Source: Diphasiastrum complanatum (lineage: Eukaryota > Streptophyta > Lycopodiopsida > Lycopodiales > Lycopodiaceae). Taken from it: a stretch of 64,000 nt of DNA. The stretch is taken from assembly GCA_029204225.1 (NCBI GenBank), contig CM055103.1, positions 41,521,368 through 41,585,367 on the forward strand. Reading direction: 5' to 3'. The position numbers and the translations under genes were made by a program. Below, in pieces: positions 50,783 to 62,512 of this stretch (position 1 is the first letter of the stretch; each line of letters begins with the position of its first letter). The notes below the pieces were generated by a model. It was given only the letters and a program-made list of their open reading frames with translations. It did no database searches and was not told the origin of the DNA.

Positions 50783-51539
50783 TTTGTATGCTTATTGAAG
50801 ATAACATGAATTTTGTATATGCATGTGATCTAAAAGTTTGTCAAGTTCTTAAAAATTTTAAGCTTATAAGTTTTCATACCTGAAGAACTTTTATGATTGT
50901 GAAAAAAATAATAATGAGATAGAGCATTTCACATTTTTGGTTATCATGACTATTTAAAATTCTAAATTTTCCCCTTTTTGGAAACTAATATATATAGGAC
51001 TAGAATAATTGTCACTTTTAGGGTTAAAGTTGCTTTTCACAACAAAATGATGATTGCTAAAGGAGGGAATCTAAAAACAACTTATGAACCATTTTTATTT
51101 AGCGATATTTTCAATTATAATGTATGTCATGTCCTTGCAAACTTGCTAAAACAAGCTGCTTTCCTTTTAGGTCAGCTTAAACTATGCTTTGACAAGATTT
51201 TGTACCTTCTCACAAAGTAGAAATGCATTTTAAAGTTTACCCATGTCACGAACAACACATTTGCAAAGTTCAGAGGAGAACCCATTTTTCCAGTGTTAAA
51301 ATATACTTTTTGAAATTTTCTTGAGAGTTTATATTGTACCACCGTATGCACAAGCTGGAATCTTGATTGTTGGGCATGTGGACTTAGAGCCTTGTGCTCC
51401 TTGATTTGGCCTTACTTTGTGATGCAAATTGTACATAAGGAACCTAGTCGCAATAGATATTATCTATATTAATTAAAAAAATAGCGTTTCGCGGTTTCCA
51501 TTGAAGGTTCATCATTCCTTAGAACGTAACAATCTGTAA

Positions 51540-52845
51540 TTATAGAGCCTTTGGCAGCACAAGAAGTGCTCTGATTTTACTCCACTTTGAGGCATTTTTC
51601 TTTTGGTTTCTGTACTGATGCTTTAGTGTGCTTAGTGTCTGCTTTAAAAATTTTGGACCTGTGCTTCTGTGGGATTGCATTTCAAAAGAAATTGGTATAA
51701 GAGAGCTGATCAAGGTGAGGATGACTCTCTGGGGTAGAGAAGCCAAAACTTTCTTCTGCCTCATCTGGGCTTCCAGTTTCAGAATTGAGGCAAGTGGCTG
51801 AGCTCTGTGATGGGTCTGAGGCAGCAGGAGGATCGGAGCCAGAAACAACTCTTAGGGAAAAGTTGAGAAGAGCACGAGCTTCTCTCATGTTGTGAGCAGC
51901 TTGATCGTAGGCCAGAGCTGCCTGTTCTGCAGTGTCAAAGGTTCCCAGCCAGACTCGAGCACCCTGCCTTTTAGAGTCTCGGATTTCCGCTGCAAATTTT
52001 CCCCATGGCCTTTGTCTGGCACCAATGTAGTGCCTGGGTTTCTCTTTGAGTGCTTTGAAGCAGCCATTGATCATTTTTTGGGCTTTAACCCGCAGGTTTC
52101 CTTCACAGGGAGCTCCTGCACTGCTTCAAGAGAGAGCTTCCATTTGATCCGGGTGAAATCGGTGCCCATCCTTTTCGAGCTGCCTCTTTCAATACTCCAT
52201 ATAGCACCATGTCTTCGGAGTCGTTTTCGTTAAGGGGAAACTCCTCCCATGCTCATGAGAAATGAGGACTCAGAGTTGGGGGAGTTCCACACACACGCTT
52301 TGATCCCCATGGGCTGAGCAATGGCGATCTTTGCCAACGAATTATCTTCTGCAATCAGGTCTTGTTTGGAGTTATCAGCAAGGCAGCTATGAAAGCCGGC
52401 CCAAGCCACATTCTCCTGCTCATTGTCTTGCAAAGCTTATCCTGGCGTGGTTGAAATCATACATCTTTTCAGAAATTGCGCTTCTGCACTGTTCTTTTCC
52501 CAATATCCTTCTGTGCGTTGCTCCCCAAGGTTGTGCTGTGAATTGGCATTTTTGTAATCCAAAATATTATCCAATCTGGTGTTCTTTGCTCCTTCAGAAA
52601 CAGACAGTTCAACAATCCCAGGGTAATGTAGAGAAAAGCTTTGGAGAACCCAAATTGGCATCCACATGTAACTTGAATTCTGTGTATATGGTGGTGTTCC
52701 AGTGGGTAGATCTCAAACAGGTTTCAGTGTTATTTTCTCCCCAAAGCTGGTCTTCGAAATTGAAATGTTGTAGCAGGCTACTCTTCGGCTCAAATTCCAC
52801 AGCCTCCCTGAGAAAGCACCTCGGCTCAAAGGGCTCATAGCCCAT
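51540..52845 (-). pseudogene. Decayed AP2/ERF gene, group IX (ERF1-like)
   Basis: Minus strand from MGYEPFEPRCFLREA at 52845. A group-IX-type activation motif LNENDSEDMVLYGVLKEA lies at 52234-52181. The AP2 domain is at about 52045-51865 with [34 protein letters not shown] and ALLNFSLRV. The reading frame changes at least four times between start and AP2 domain, and a TAA stop lies at about 52437-52439, so no full protein can be made. The normally invariant YRGVR at the domain start is YIGAR, which removes a DNA-contact arginine, and the region after AYD.AA is also altered. A lysine-rich tail after another shift (to 51540) is probably the old C-terminus. Genes of this group respond to ethylene, jasmonate and pathogens in angiosperms. 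Confidence 0.85.
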
Positions 52846-53770
52846 GATGCTGAGGAGCTTCAAACCCAAAAACAATCTCTTCCTTCACACTCAATCACAA
52901 GCACATATCCAAAAGATCCAAAGACAAACTTATCTGCAAAAGTTGACAACGATCTAAAAAGTTTTTCAACAATTACATTGCAACGAGAATGGTCTAGCTA
53001 CGCAGCAGGGGGAAGAGCATATCCAAATTTTTGGTCAAAACAAGCTTGAAGAGAAAACTATGAGTAACACAACTCTACACTAAATTCAGAGCATGTTCTG
53101 TATACATTGCACCTTTTGAAGAAGAAATTTAATTTTGTAAGGCAAGCCCTCTGCATTGCTCCCCTTTCGATAGCTGTCCAAAATATTATGATTCTTAGAT
53201 TAAGAGTGTTCAAAACATGCGCAATTGGTTGCACTCAAGACGTCTCCGTCGACCAGTTGCTGAAATTCGACGTGGATGACATATTTGTAGAGAAAAGTTA
53301 TGTAATAGATCACTAATAAATCTTCGTTAGTCTACATTGAACATCCTTTCACATAGAGTGCAAAGGTTTTCAGCTCTATACATGAGAAAGACAATTTTCA
53401 CTATTTTGCACTTCCGTACTTGCGTTCACATTCGCTCTAGATTTGAGGATAGATTCACTTGACTCCCTTGCTAAAATGCAAATTGCAATCCTACGAGATA
53501 TCTAATCACAATACCTCAATCTACAAATCTGTTTCATGGACTCGGATAACAGCACAACTTATTACCTATTGCTAGAAGTGAAATCTTTGTTCATATCTTT
53601 GCTAGAAGGTTCTGAAGGTCTCTCTCGGCCTCTCTCTAACTGCGAGATGTGCGAGATATGTGAAGGTCCCGAAGGTCTCTCTCGGCCTCTCTCTGACCCG
53701 AACTCTCTCTCTCTCTCAGTATGCGAGATATGCCAGCTGTGCGAGATATGTGAGATATTTGAGATGCGAC

Positions 53771-53774
<4 letters not shown>

Positions 53775-53835
<61 letters not shown>
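53775..53835. repeat. (TC)n microsatellite
   Basis: About 30 uninterrupted TC units in a CT-rich tract (53610-53870), which also has repeated GCGAGATATG words. It lies upstream of the Helitron 3' terminus at 54021. Confidence 0.9.
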
Positions 53836-53837
<2 letters not shown>

Positions 53838-53992
53838 GCATCACGTGCACGCACACACACACCTCATCGGCCACTTGCCATAGACGGACACACTTCGGCC
53901 ACGTACATACACACATACACATCGGTCACCCTCGTCAACGACCATCGGCTTTCTTCCTAAACCATCGTCCGCCACCCAGATCATCCGCCCCC

Positions 53993-54021
53993 GCCCGTCA
54001 ACGACGGGCACACTTCGCTAG
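53993..54021 (+). mobile_element. Helitron 3' terminus
   Basis: GCCCGTC, loop AAC, GACGGGC, then eight bases and CTAG (54018-54021) followed by T. This is the same architecture as the end of the Helitron at 50561, on the opposite strand. The 5' end (expected A/TC) was not located, so the element length is unknown. The CT-rich and CA-rich tract from about 53600 is probably inside it. Confidence 0.72.
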
Positions 54022-56449
54022 TTCACAACAACAAAAATAGCTGTCATTGGCAAAAAAAATTCTTGTACAAGTCTAGGTGGTAATATTTTGACACATTTTT
54101 CACACAAAAGCTGTCGTATAGTATATGTGGTAGAAAAGTAAATATCCTTCAAATTCTCTAAAAGGACACTAGAACAGGTCAATTTGGTGCAATATCCCAC
54201 TTCCTCCTTTTAGGTAATTGGTGGTGATCATGAATTAAGTTGGGACGTAATGATTGTGCTTGACAAACCAATGTAACATAATCTCATAAAGCATGCAATT
54301 TATTGGTTAGATAGTAGAACATGGACTCCAGCCTAGTCATGAAAATAAAGGCACAAGCCAAACTCCGTCGGCTTTCGAAAAAGGGTGACCAATGGTTGGA
54401 TCTGAATCTGATTTTTGGAGGTAATTTGGCACAGCCATTGTGAAAATTAGATATATATTTGTACAATATGTCCAGTCAGCCATAAATTGCTACAATATTC
54501 TTGAATATACTGGCAATTAGACCATCCATGTTGCAAAAAAAATCTTTGTGTTCTGCAGTCATCATGAAAATCATAGTGGCAGTTATGAATGGCCAGCTGA
54601 ATAGCATGCACTCAAAAGCATTGCTTTTTCTAGATATCTTGAATACACTCCTGACTCCTCAAGATGCTCACATTAATCTTTGACCTATTTAACTATTCGG
54701 GAAATTGTCACGCCATGATTATCATACATTTACACGTCATTTTGCGATGTGTTTCATTGTGATGCTTGTTTTTCAGTACAGAATTTCATGATGATCTGCA
54801 GTTTAGTTTGTATCCTGATTACAGAACTCAATCTATAACTACTGAAGATGTTCAAATGAAACCTTACCAATAAGCATATGAAGCTGTTTTGACAAAGATT
54901 TACAGTGTTTTGATACTGAACTTTTGCACTAACCAATGTTTCATGACAGTCCCAATGGACTCCAGACTTTGTATGGAATTAAAATGGCCAACGGTTTTTC
55001 TGTTCACCTATGAAGTGCATGGCAATGTCCACCTCCGCACTCTATGAAGTACTGATTAAGTAGCTGCTTGTATAGCACTGCATGATTTTGGTAGCTTTCT
55101 GTTTCTGGCTGTCTTATTGAATACAAACTGAATCAACAGCAAAGATGCCAAAAGTTACTTATTGGTATTTTGAAAATATCATCTTGCAAGCGTGATCCGG
55201 CTTTCAAAGGTCATAGTATGTATCAGTTGGCAATAGCAAAGGCACTGCCTAGGAAATCACACTAGCAGTAATATTAATCATTGCTCACAAAGCATCAGAT
55301 CTAAAGTTGTAGACAGTCCTAACATAATAGCCAGAACAAATGTATGTTGCAGTACTATTCACAATTCAAACATATCTGGTGCATCTCCATACGAGACTTA
55401 AAATGCATGGATCAATTAGGTGGTTTGAACTTGGAAAGTAGCTTGCAAACTATATCGGTGATGAGAGTATTGTACAACAAGCCATCAAAAGAGCTCATAA
55501 TATTTCTGCATAAAGATGTCTACCAAACAACTGTTCCTGGATAAGTATCTACACGGTAATGAGGGATGGAATAGGACAAAATACAACTGTGCAAAGTTCA
55601 ATTGAACAAATTTACAAGCATGATAATTCAAGCTGGTATTGGAATATATGGAGCTAGAACTTAATGCCATGGAGGAATAGAAGGATTATAAAGACAGAGG
55701 TACAATATGTACAGGATCATCGAGTGACACTACTCATGTCATTTCAAAAAGTTGAAACTTCGAATAGGAAACATGAAACCCAAAATCTCAAACAATAGAA
55801 GAGATAATTTGCACCTAAGTGATTGAAAACTATTTTCATTTTATAAAGCTTAATTTTAGTAGAACAACTTTTGGCAAGCTCATATACAGACCTGTATAAA
55901 AACAGCTTCTATACCAATTTTTCGCTGTGAGTAAGACAATAATTACATGGTACTGAATTGATGTATTCGTAAGTGATAAATATTCTACTCGAGTAATCAA
56001 CTATGAGCCTCAGTAGCCTAATTTTAATAGCCAGCCACTTCATGAAAAACTCCATAAACTTGGTGAACATCCGAATACATCTTTTTCCTTAGCGCACCTG
56101 TACTGATGATGATGACCTTGGATAACCATGCTTTTGCCTACACAAAGGGAGGAATGTTGTCAAATCACATCAAATTTTTCCCCCATAGAAGCTCTTGAAC
56201 ACAGGAATTGAAAAGAGCACTTTTTGACAGGTTCAATGGAACTTGACAGTCAAACATACAATAAACAGAGCTATAAAATCATGGAGAAGAGGCAATTTTA
56301 GTCCTTTGAATGACCTATAACTTTAAAAAGAACCAATACATTGGTCCAGTTATTATCTGAACTCAAGTTATCAGATTTCACAAGACAAAAAGCATAGGAA
56401 AAAATGAAATCCCACTGGAGGAAGTTCAAGTACTCACCAAAAAAAAGTG
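54022..56449. other. Gene-free 2.4 kb
   Basis: Short motif-free frames only. No RNA gene, terminal repeat or coding exon could be supported. Confidence 0.45.
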
Positions 56450-57840
56450 TCACGACCTGTATAGTGACACCTTCATAGATATCATATAATATGTGGATCA
56501 CAAAAGAGCCTGGAAAAATACTTTGGTGCATCCGTTGCCCATTAAAAAAGGTCGACGAGAGAGGCATCAAGAATACCACATCCAGTAGCCAAAAAACAGC
56601 ATCCAAAAGCAGTCGATTAACTCAAACCAAAGGTGCAATTTGTGGCATAGAGCTCCACAAATTGGCGGGTCACTATGATGTGAACAAGAAGAGCCTCAAA
56701 GGAAGATGTGACCAGAACATGCTCAGGATTATAGAGAATCAAGGGAGCGACCTCCAGTGTGTGGCACAAAAGGTCATAAAAGCTTGAACAATCAAAAATC
56801 TCACACACCTCGTCAGAACTCATGAAGTAGATGTACATGTCTGCCATGACTAATTGAATAAAATCTCAAAAAAGTGCCGGCTGCAGAACTATGGAATCAA
56901 AAGTGACATAAATCCGTAATGTGAAAACAAAGTCCTAATGTGAAAATCAAGTCATAGCAAGGAGAAAAAACTTTGAGCACCTAAAAGTCACAATGTACAA
57001 AGTGGTATGCCATAACATTTTCCTATGATATAATCAGATGATTCGGGGCTATACGATAATTTTTTATATTCAGTTAATTCTTTATTATCAATAGCCCTGG
57101 AGTGAAGTGAAGCCACCAAACCCATCACATAAACTGAATTAGTATGATATGAGCACTCCAAAATAAAAAAGAACAAACTGGCACAAAGATGAATAATGAA
57201 AACAAGCCACCAATCTGAATGAAGATCCAGTGCTCCCAAACTTCATATATAAAAGAGGCTGAATAATACCGAGGACATATATAACTCACTCCATGATCAA
57301 AACACCAAAAGAGGTGAAAGATTATCAAGCGGACACAAGACAACAAAAATCTAACTGGTGCAGTAATGACAAAGTTTGAAAAAAAAATTGTGCAATGCTG
57401 GAGCCATAAGAGTCGATCCGCTGCGAGAGTATTCAGACAAGGTACCAATTGGTAGAATTCAGTATTTAGGCAAACCCACGTTAGTAACTATAAACATGTC
57501 AATTCCTTAAGGAAACTGTTTGAATCCCTTTGCCAAGAATACAAACCAACCTAAGAGAATTGCAAACCAATAGAAGACATGAGTTAAAGAAATGAGACAA
57601 TTGCCCAAGAAAACCCTAAATTTACTAAAATAGTTTTTAAACAATGTTTCAGTTTCACAAAGAGCAACACGTCCACCTAGCACACTGTATGAAGTTAATG
57701 AACCAAGGGGTTGAATAATGGGAGGTATGTCATCAGTGAACAAGTGTGAGATTACTCATCATGATCCAAAAATAATTTTGTACAGAATTGGTTGCCAAGC
57801 ATGCTGCAACTAACACTCCGAAGCGCATGTACAAACCACA
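56450..57840 (-). pseudogene. Possible decayed exons of an unrecognised gene
   Basis: Several minus-strand stretches have protein-like composition in different frames: FVHALRSVSCSMLG and SYSVLGGRVALCETETLF (57840-57640), LVPCLNTLAADRLLWLQHC (57450-57390), MGLVASLHSRAIDNKELTEY (about 57120-57060), CEIFDCSSFYDLLCHTLEV ... NPEHVLVTSSFEALLVHI (56810-56680), and FLATGCGILDASLVDLF (about 56590). Some abut GT-type donors. Stops lie between and within them. I cannot name a family; alpha-helical, leucine-rich content would fit a HEAT-like protein, but this is speculation. Confidence 0.3.
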
Positions 57841-58969
57841 GACTTGATATGCATGGTGCAGTAAGGAAATTTTTCTAGCATGACAATAAAACGGAAAAAC
57901 AAATTTGGAATGGCAGCTTAGTGCTTTCAGGGCCTATACTGTGTCGTCGTCGACACTGCTTCCAAGTGTTACTTTGATACGTTTGTTGTTTTATTTGCTA
58001 CTTGCACCATGGTTCCATGTGCATCCAGCAATTTTGACACTAAGGACATGCAGTCCATCATTGTTGAGCTCCAAAACCAAATTCAGAGTCGTCAGGCCCA
58101 AATAGCAATGCAAAATATCAAGTTTGAAAAACTAGACAAAAGGGACCACCTCATATTAGAACTCGCACAGAAGCTGACCCTTACTTGCTAGCATGACAAA
58201 TGTATACTCTCCTACAACTATTGATGTGGTATTTGTTCTAGTTGTTGATTTTGAGAATACCTTGACTTCTCTTGTGAGGGACACCAAGGATAAGTTGAAG
58301 CTTTATATGTATTTTGGATTTCATTCATTACCCAAGCTCAACACACATCTCATTGCGATACACATGAGATGTTGTTGATGATGATGGTATAGAGTGTTAT
58401 GTTCATATCATGGAGGAAATTTTAGATTTTTCTACTACAGAGGTAACACCCCACATTACAGCAGTTTCATGGACAGCTTGCTAATGCTTCATGGGCTGGA
58501 AAATCTAGACCTAGACTTACACACTTGTGTGTGTCGTACGTGTCCACAACACCTGCCATGGGTCCTCAACAGGATGCAACAGAGTTACCTACAATATCAG
58601 ATGCTATCACAGACCTGCTACAACAGTATCCGCATGTTTTTTGGGTGCCCTAGGATTTACGACCACTGAGGGATATTATTACCCCATTCAGCTTTCCGCA
58701 GGAGCAGTACCTACTTCACGACCACCCATTTGTGCAGGCAAAGATTCTACGTCGGATAGCTTTGCTGCATCTTGATGGGGCTGTTCCTAATAAGAGACCC
58801 TTCCCATACCAGAGTTACTTCTTGTTGAACATGACACCATGTAAGAAATACTTGCCAGCCTCACCCATGCTCCTCTGAAAGTTCAAGGGCTTGAACATAC
58901 ACATCACAACCCAAATGTTGTGTCTTAGGGCACGAGGAAATTGTAGTGCATATATGTCATAGTTAGAAC
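57841..58969. other. Gene-free sequence, 1.1 kb
   Basis: Plus-strand frames of 60-90 codons overlap each other (57905-58775). One, at 58009-58191, is helical and polar (DMQSIIVELQNQIQSRQAQ), but there is no family match or splice context. Confidence 0.4.
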
Positions 58970-59814
58970 CATAGTTGCAGCGCGATTCCCGAATCGCGAT
59001 CAGAATCGCGATTCAGAATCGCGATCAGAATCGCGATTCCGATTCGCGATTCGGGATTTTCCCAGAATCGTGTAGAATCGATTTTTTTTTTTTTTTTTGA
59101 AATTTTTTTAGGCAATATGGGTATCAGATGAAAGCTCTGATCGAGGGGATTATGATTGTGTAGTTTGCCGACTGTTTCGGGTGCGAAACACCAAAAAGTG
59201 TGTTTTCACTCAGGGAGTTGGAAGGCCAAATCATGAAGAGGCCTTACCGTCGGGGCCGGGGTCTACCGGCAGCCCCCGGACCCCGCCGTTGGGGGGCGTT
59301 GCCCCCCAAACCCCCCACCAGGGGGCTACCGCCCCCCGAACCCCCCGTTTCCTAGGGGGCTACTGTCCCCCAAACCCCCTAGAGCTTCTTGCTATATAGA
59401 CACTGTAGATAAAAATGCCACCGCCCCCCTGTAGATAAAAATGGGGTCCAAATACGCGCCGAGAAGGGCCCAATATTTATGCCCCCAACTGTATGTACAT
59501 TGCACTCACATCTCCAGTGAACCAATTGCAAAAGTGATCATCATCCATACAGTTGATAGTCCAAACTATAGCATTAACATTTATTGAAAATCAGAGCAAA
59601 TGACAACCGGATAGCTACTGAAAATAAGATCTGTTTGTGCCTCATCTACTGCACTTCTGAGAGGCAAAACGCTGGTTTGACCATTGATCCCCTAAAAAAA
59701 TTTCAGCAATAAGCTATTTTTCCAAAAAAAAAAAATTTTTTTTTTTTTTTTTTTGTGATTCTGGGTCGCGAATCGCGACCCGCGAATCGCGATTCGCGAT
59801 TCGCTGCAACTATG
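58970..59814. mobile_element. hAT-like non-autonomous element (845 bp) with palindromic subterminal repeats
   Basis: Terminal inverted repeats CATAGTTGCAGCG (58970) and CGCTGCAACTATG (to 59814). Flanking 8-mers are GTTAGAAC (58962-58969) and GTTAGAAT (59815-59822), a hAT-length duplication with one mismatch. Both ends carry clusters of the palindrome AATCGCGATT and relatives. The interior has a G/C-rich array (about 59262-59385) of GGGGGCTACCGCCCCCC-type units and long A/T runs on both sides. No transposase; the only frame across it is a translation of the repeat. Confidence 0.82.
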
Positions 59815-60238
59815 GTTAGAATTAAGCTATGTGATTGATTTAAATGTGTTAAGAGAAGCATATTGTTGGAACTTTCCCACAAAAGTGATAAACCATTGTA
59901 GGAAAATGCTTGTACAAGTATAAATATGTAATGGAAGCCTAATAGGCATTTGGAACTGCCAAATTTTTCTTTGGGCAGTTGTGGCCTAGTCCTGTACAGC
60001 ACTTTGCTGCAAGATCCTGGTGAACATGTTTGCCTTGAACACATCTTTAGTTACTCCTTCATCTGTCCTAAAAGTTTTGTACGAGCACCTAAGGTCCTTT
60101 GTAGGATGGAAAATGGACTTAGTGCTGTTTGCCAAATTTTCCTGTGGATTTGACTAGAACATTAATTTCACACCAAAGAACAGCAAAAGATTGCAGAAAC
60201 ACGCATCAACACTATCTAGAATTTATGCCCAGCTTTTA

Positions 60239-61114
60239 TTACCAAAAAGAATCCCTTTTTTCTTTGGCAAGAAGTTCTTCAAAGGACATTTCCGCGCCTT
60301 CCTCATTGGCTTTCTCAATCAATTGCCCAGTGTTTGGCTGCAGCTCAAAATGTCTGCGTCCATATTCAAGCATCTGAATTCAAAGATAAAAGGTTGATTA
60401 TGGCCCAGTTCTAAGATTGTCAACCACATTTATAATTCTTATGCATATATAATGAACAAGTGCTCAGTCCTTTTAACATCAAGGAGATCCCTCACTGTCA
60501 CAGCAAATACCTTCTGATATGCAGGTGATTGCTTCAATTGCTCTTGCAGACGATTATAGACTATTGTATCCTCCTCTAACTTTTTCTGCTCAACTTCCAG
60601 AGCATAGATCTGCCATTTATCAAACAATATAAAAAAAATGACTACCTAATTCTCTAAAGTCGCATGGCACAAGAAAGCTTATTATGATTAACAAGAAGTA
60701 CTAGGCTGATATAGGCCCACAGTATAAGGCTTTTACATAAGTTCTTTCATATGTACACTCAAATAGACTACATTCTGATGTACTTGCAAGCTAGTATACT
60801 AGTGCAACTTGTCACTTTTCCACGCATAATTTTCCAAAGCAACTAGCAGTGAGTAAAACATCAACCTGTCCACAAAGACGGTCAAAGCATGATTTGTCCG
60901 CCTTAGCCAAAAGCGATTTTGTGATTGTGAAACGCCGTTGGATGGTTTCTGACCTGTGTGACAAAAACATTTCACAGTGAGCAAGATCATGTATAACTTG
61001 AACGAATAAAGTTAACTTAAACCAAGCCAATTTTCCCTGATTTGAGAATTGAAATGATTACTTCTGCTGAAGTGAAACCTTGGTCTCCACCAGACAAGTT
61101 GTAAATCGTCCAAC
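60239..61114 (-). CDS. 3' part of an unrecognised coiled-coil protein gene (last 124 aa, four exons)
   Basis: Minus-strand exons 61114-61062, 60953-60866, 60609-60511 and 60373-60239 splice with GT..AG and matching phase into one open frame ending DSFW-stop. Parts in order: VGRFTTCLVETKVSLQQK; SETIQRRFTITKSLLAKADK and SCFDRLCGQ; IYALEVEQKKLEEDTIVYN and RLQEQLKQSPAYQK; MLEYGRRHFELQP and ISFEELL-like AEMSFEELLAKEKRDSFW. The middle is a charged heptad-like helix, and the C-terminus has an acidic SFEELL motif. The first listed exon begins in phase 0 after an acceptor, so further 5' exons exist; they were not found before the window edge. The upstream intron region holds two mobile elements. No frameshifts, so probably functional. 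I recognise no named family. Confidence 0.72.
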
Positions 61115-61536
61115 CTGCAAACAAAAGAAACAAATGAATTGCTGAATTGCCTCTTAAACTACTAAAGTGCATGGAATAAAGGTGTACTTACAAATCTTAT
61201 ATTCTATTCAAAAGCATACAAAATTTAAATGATCTTGCTTTAAATTTCTTCTAGTCAAAAGAATATCTACAAGATACTTTCATCATTTAACATGCCCTAG
61301 CAAAGTTCCAACAGCCTACAATGCTTGAATATAAGTAAAAAATATATCTGCCTTCTCTGCTGATATTAGCTACCTTTGTCATTAGAATCGACAAATTGTT
61401 TCAATTACCTGTGTCATTAGGAACTACAAGTCATTAAACTTTCTACATGCCCAGAAGCTGGATATATCAATCCCTGGTAAACTAGCTAGCTGCATGCATG
61501 GCCTCCAGACATAGACTGTCATCCTTTGGTGAGAAT

Positions 61537-62184
61537 CAGCGTTGCAGCGGATCGCTATCCGTTGCAAAAGCATCCCAGATCGAGCGTATTTATTAAAAAA
61601 TTTAATGTATTTTAAGGCTAAAATTTTATTCAAATCTCAAATAACATTGTTAAGGCTGTTTTTTGCCATAAAACTGGAATTTTTTTAGGTTTTAAAAAAT
61701 TTTGATTTAATGAGGAAATGAAATAAACAAGACCAAATTTTTACGAGTTTAATAGTGTGTCCAGCATTTGCATTTTCCAGCTGAGGTCGCGTCTGAAGAT
61801 GTGTTGTTGATAGAAAGTTAGGCATTAGGATTTGAGAGAGTGAGAGAGAGAAAAGGATGCTTATGCTTCATCACTGTTGTCAAGTTTGATGTTGTTCAGT
61901 ATAGTTTCATATGATTTTATTTCACATAATACAGATTTGATTGAAAACCAGGATAGAAAATCACTTTACGGCCCAAAACTGGACCGCACTGGTCTTGAAA
62001 CTCTTGGCAAACTAGATAAATGAATTGCTCTCGAAAAAACCTTTTATTTGATACCCATTGGCACCAAAAAATTAAAAAACAATACAAAACAAAATTTGCG
62101 TTCCGGAAAACCCTAACAGGATTTTCCGGATCGCGTTCCAGAACGTGATCTGGAACGCGTTCCGGAACGCAGCCTGCATCATTG
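61537..62184. mobile_element. hAT-like non-autonomous element (648 bp)
   Basis: Imperfect terminal repeats CAGCGTTGCAG (61537) and CTGCATCATTG (to 62184). Flanking 8-mers are GTGAGAAT (61529-61536) and ATGAGAAT (62185-62192), 7 of 8 matching. Subterminal palindromic words (GGATCGCTATCC, CGTTCCGGAACG, GAACGCGTTCC) and a TTGCAGCG core resemble the element at 58970-59814. The middle is AT-rich and non-coding. It lies upstream of the first visible exon of the coiled-coil gene. Confidence 0.65.
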
Positions 62185-62512
62185 ATGAGAATCGATAAGG
62201 AAAACATTTCTGTATTAGCTATAAGTCCAAGCTAGAACTAGCACAATATGCAATCTTCAACCAACTCAAAAAGAAATTACAAACAAAACACCTTAAGACA
62301 CGTGCTTGCTTCTCTAATTTCATGTTCCTTGCTTACCGATATCTTTGTTTTGGTTGTTGGGAGCGTTGGAAAAAAATAAGTTGTATATTAGCCGAATAAC
62401 TATTCGACGATGATAGTTCGAATGACTGTTCGATACCGATAGTCCGATAGTCGATAGCAGAAACAATAGTTAATGTTCGATACTATCATAAATATAGTTT
62501 TACTATCATTCA

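Noticed and set aside
53536-54040. Open frames rich in SLSLSL or REREER
   Set aside because: Translation of the TC repeat; the region is better explained as Helitron-associated sequence.
59181-59399. 72-codon proline/glycine-rich open frame
   Set aside because: Lies wholly in the GC-rich tandem array of the hAT-like element.
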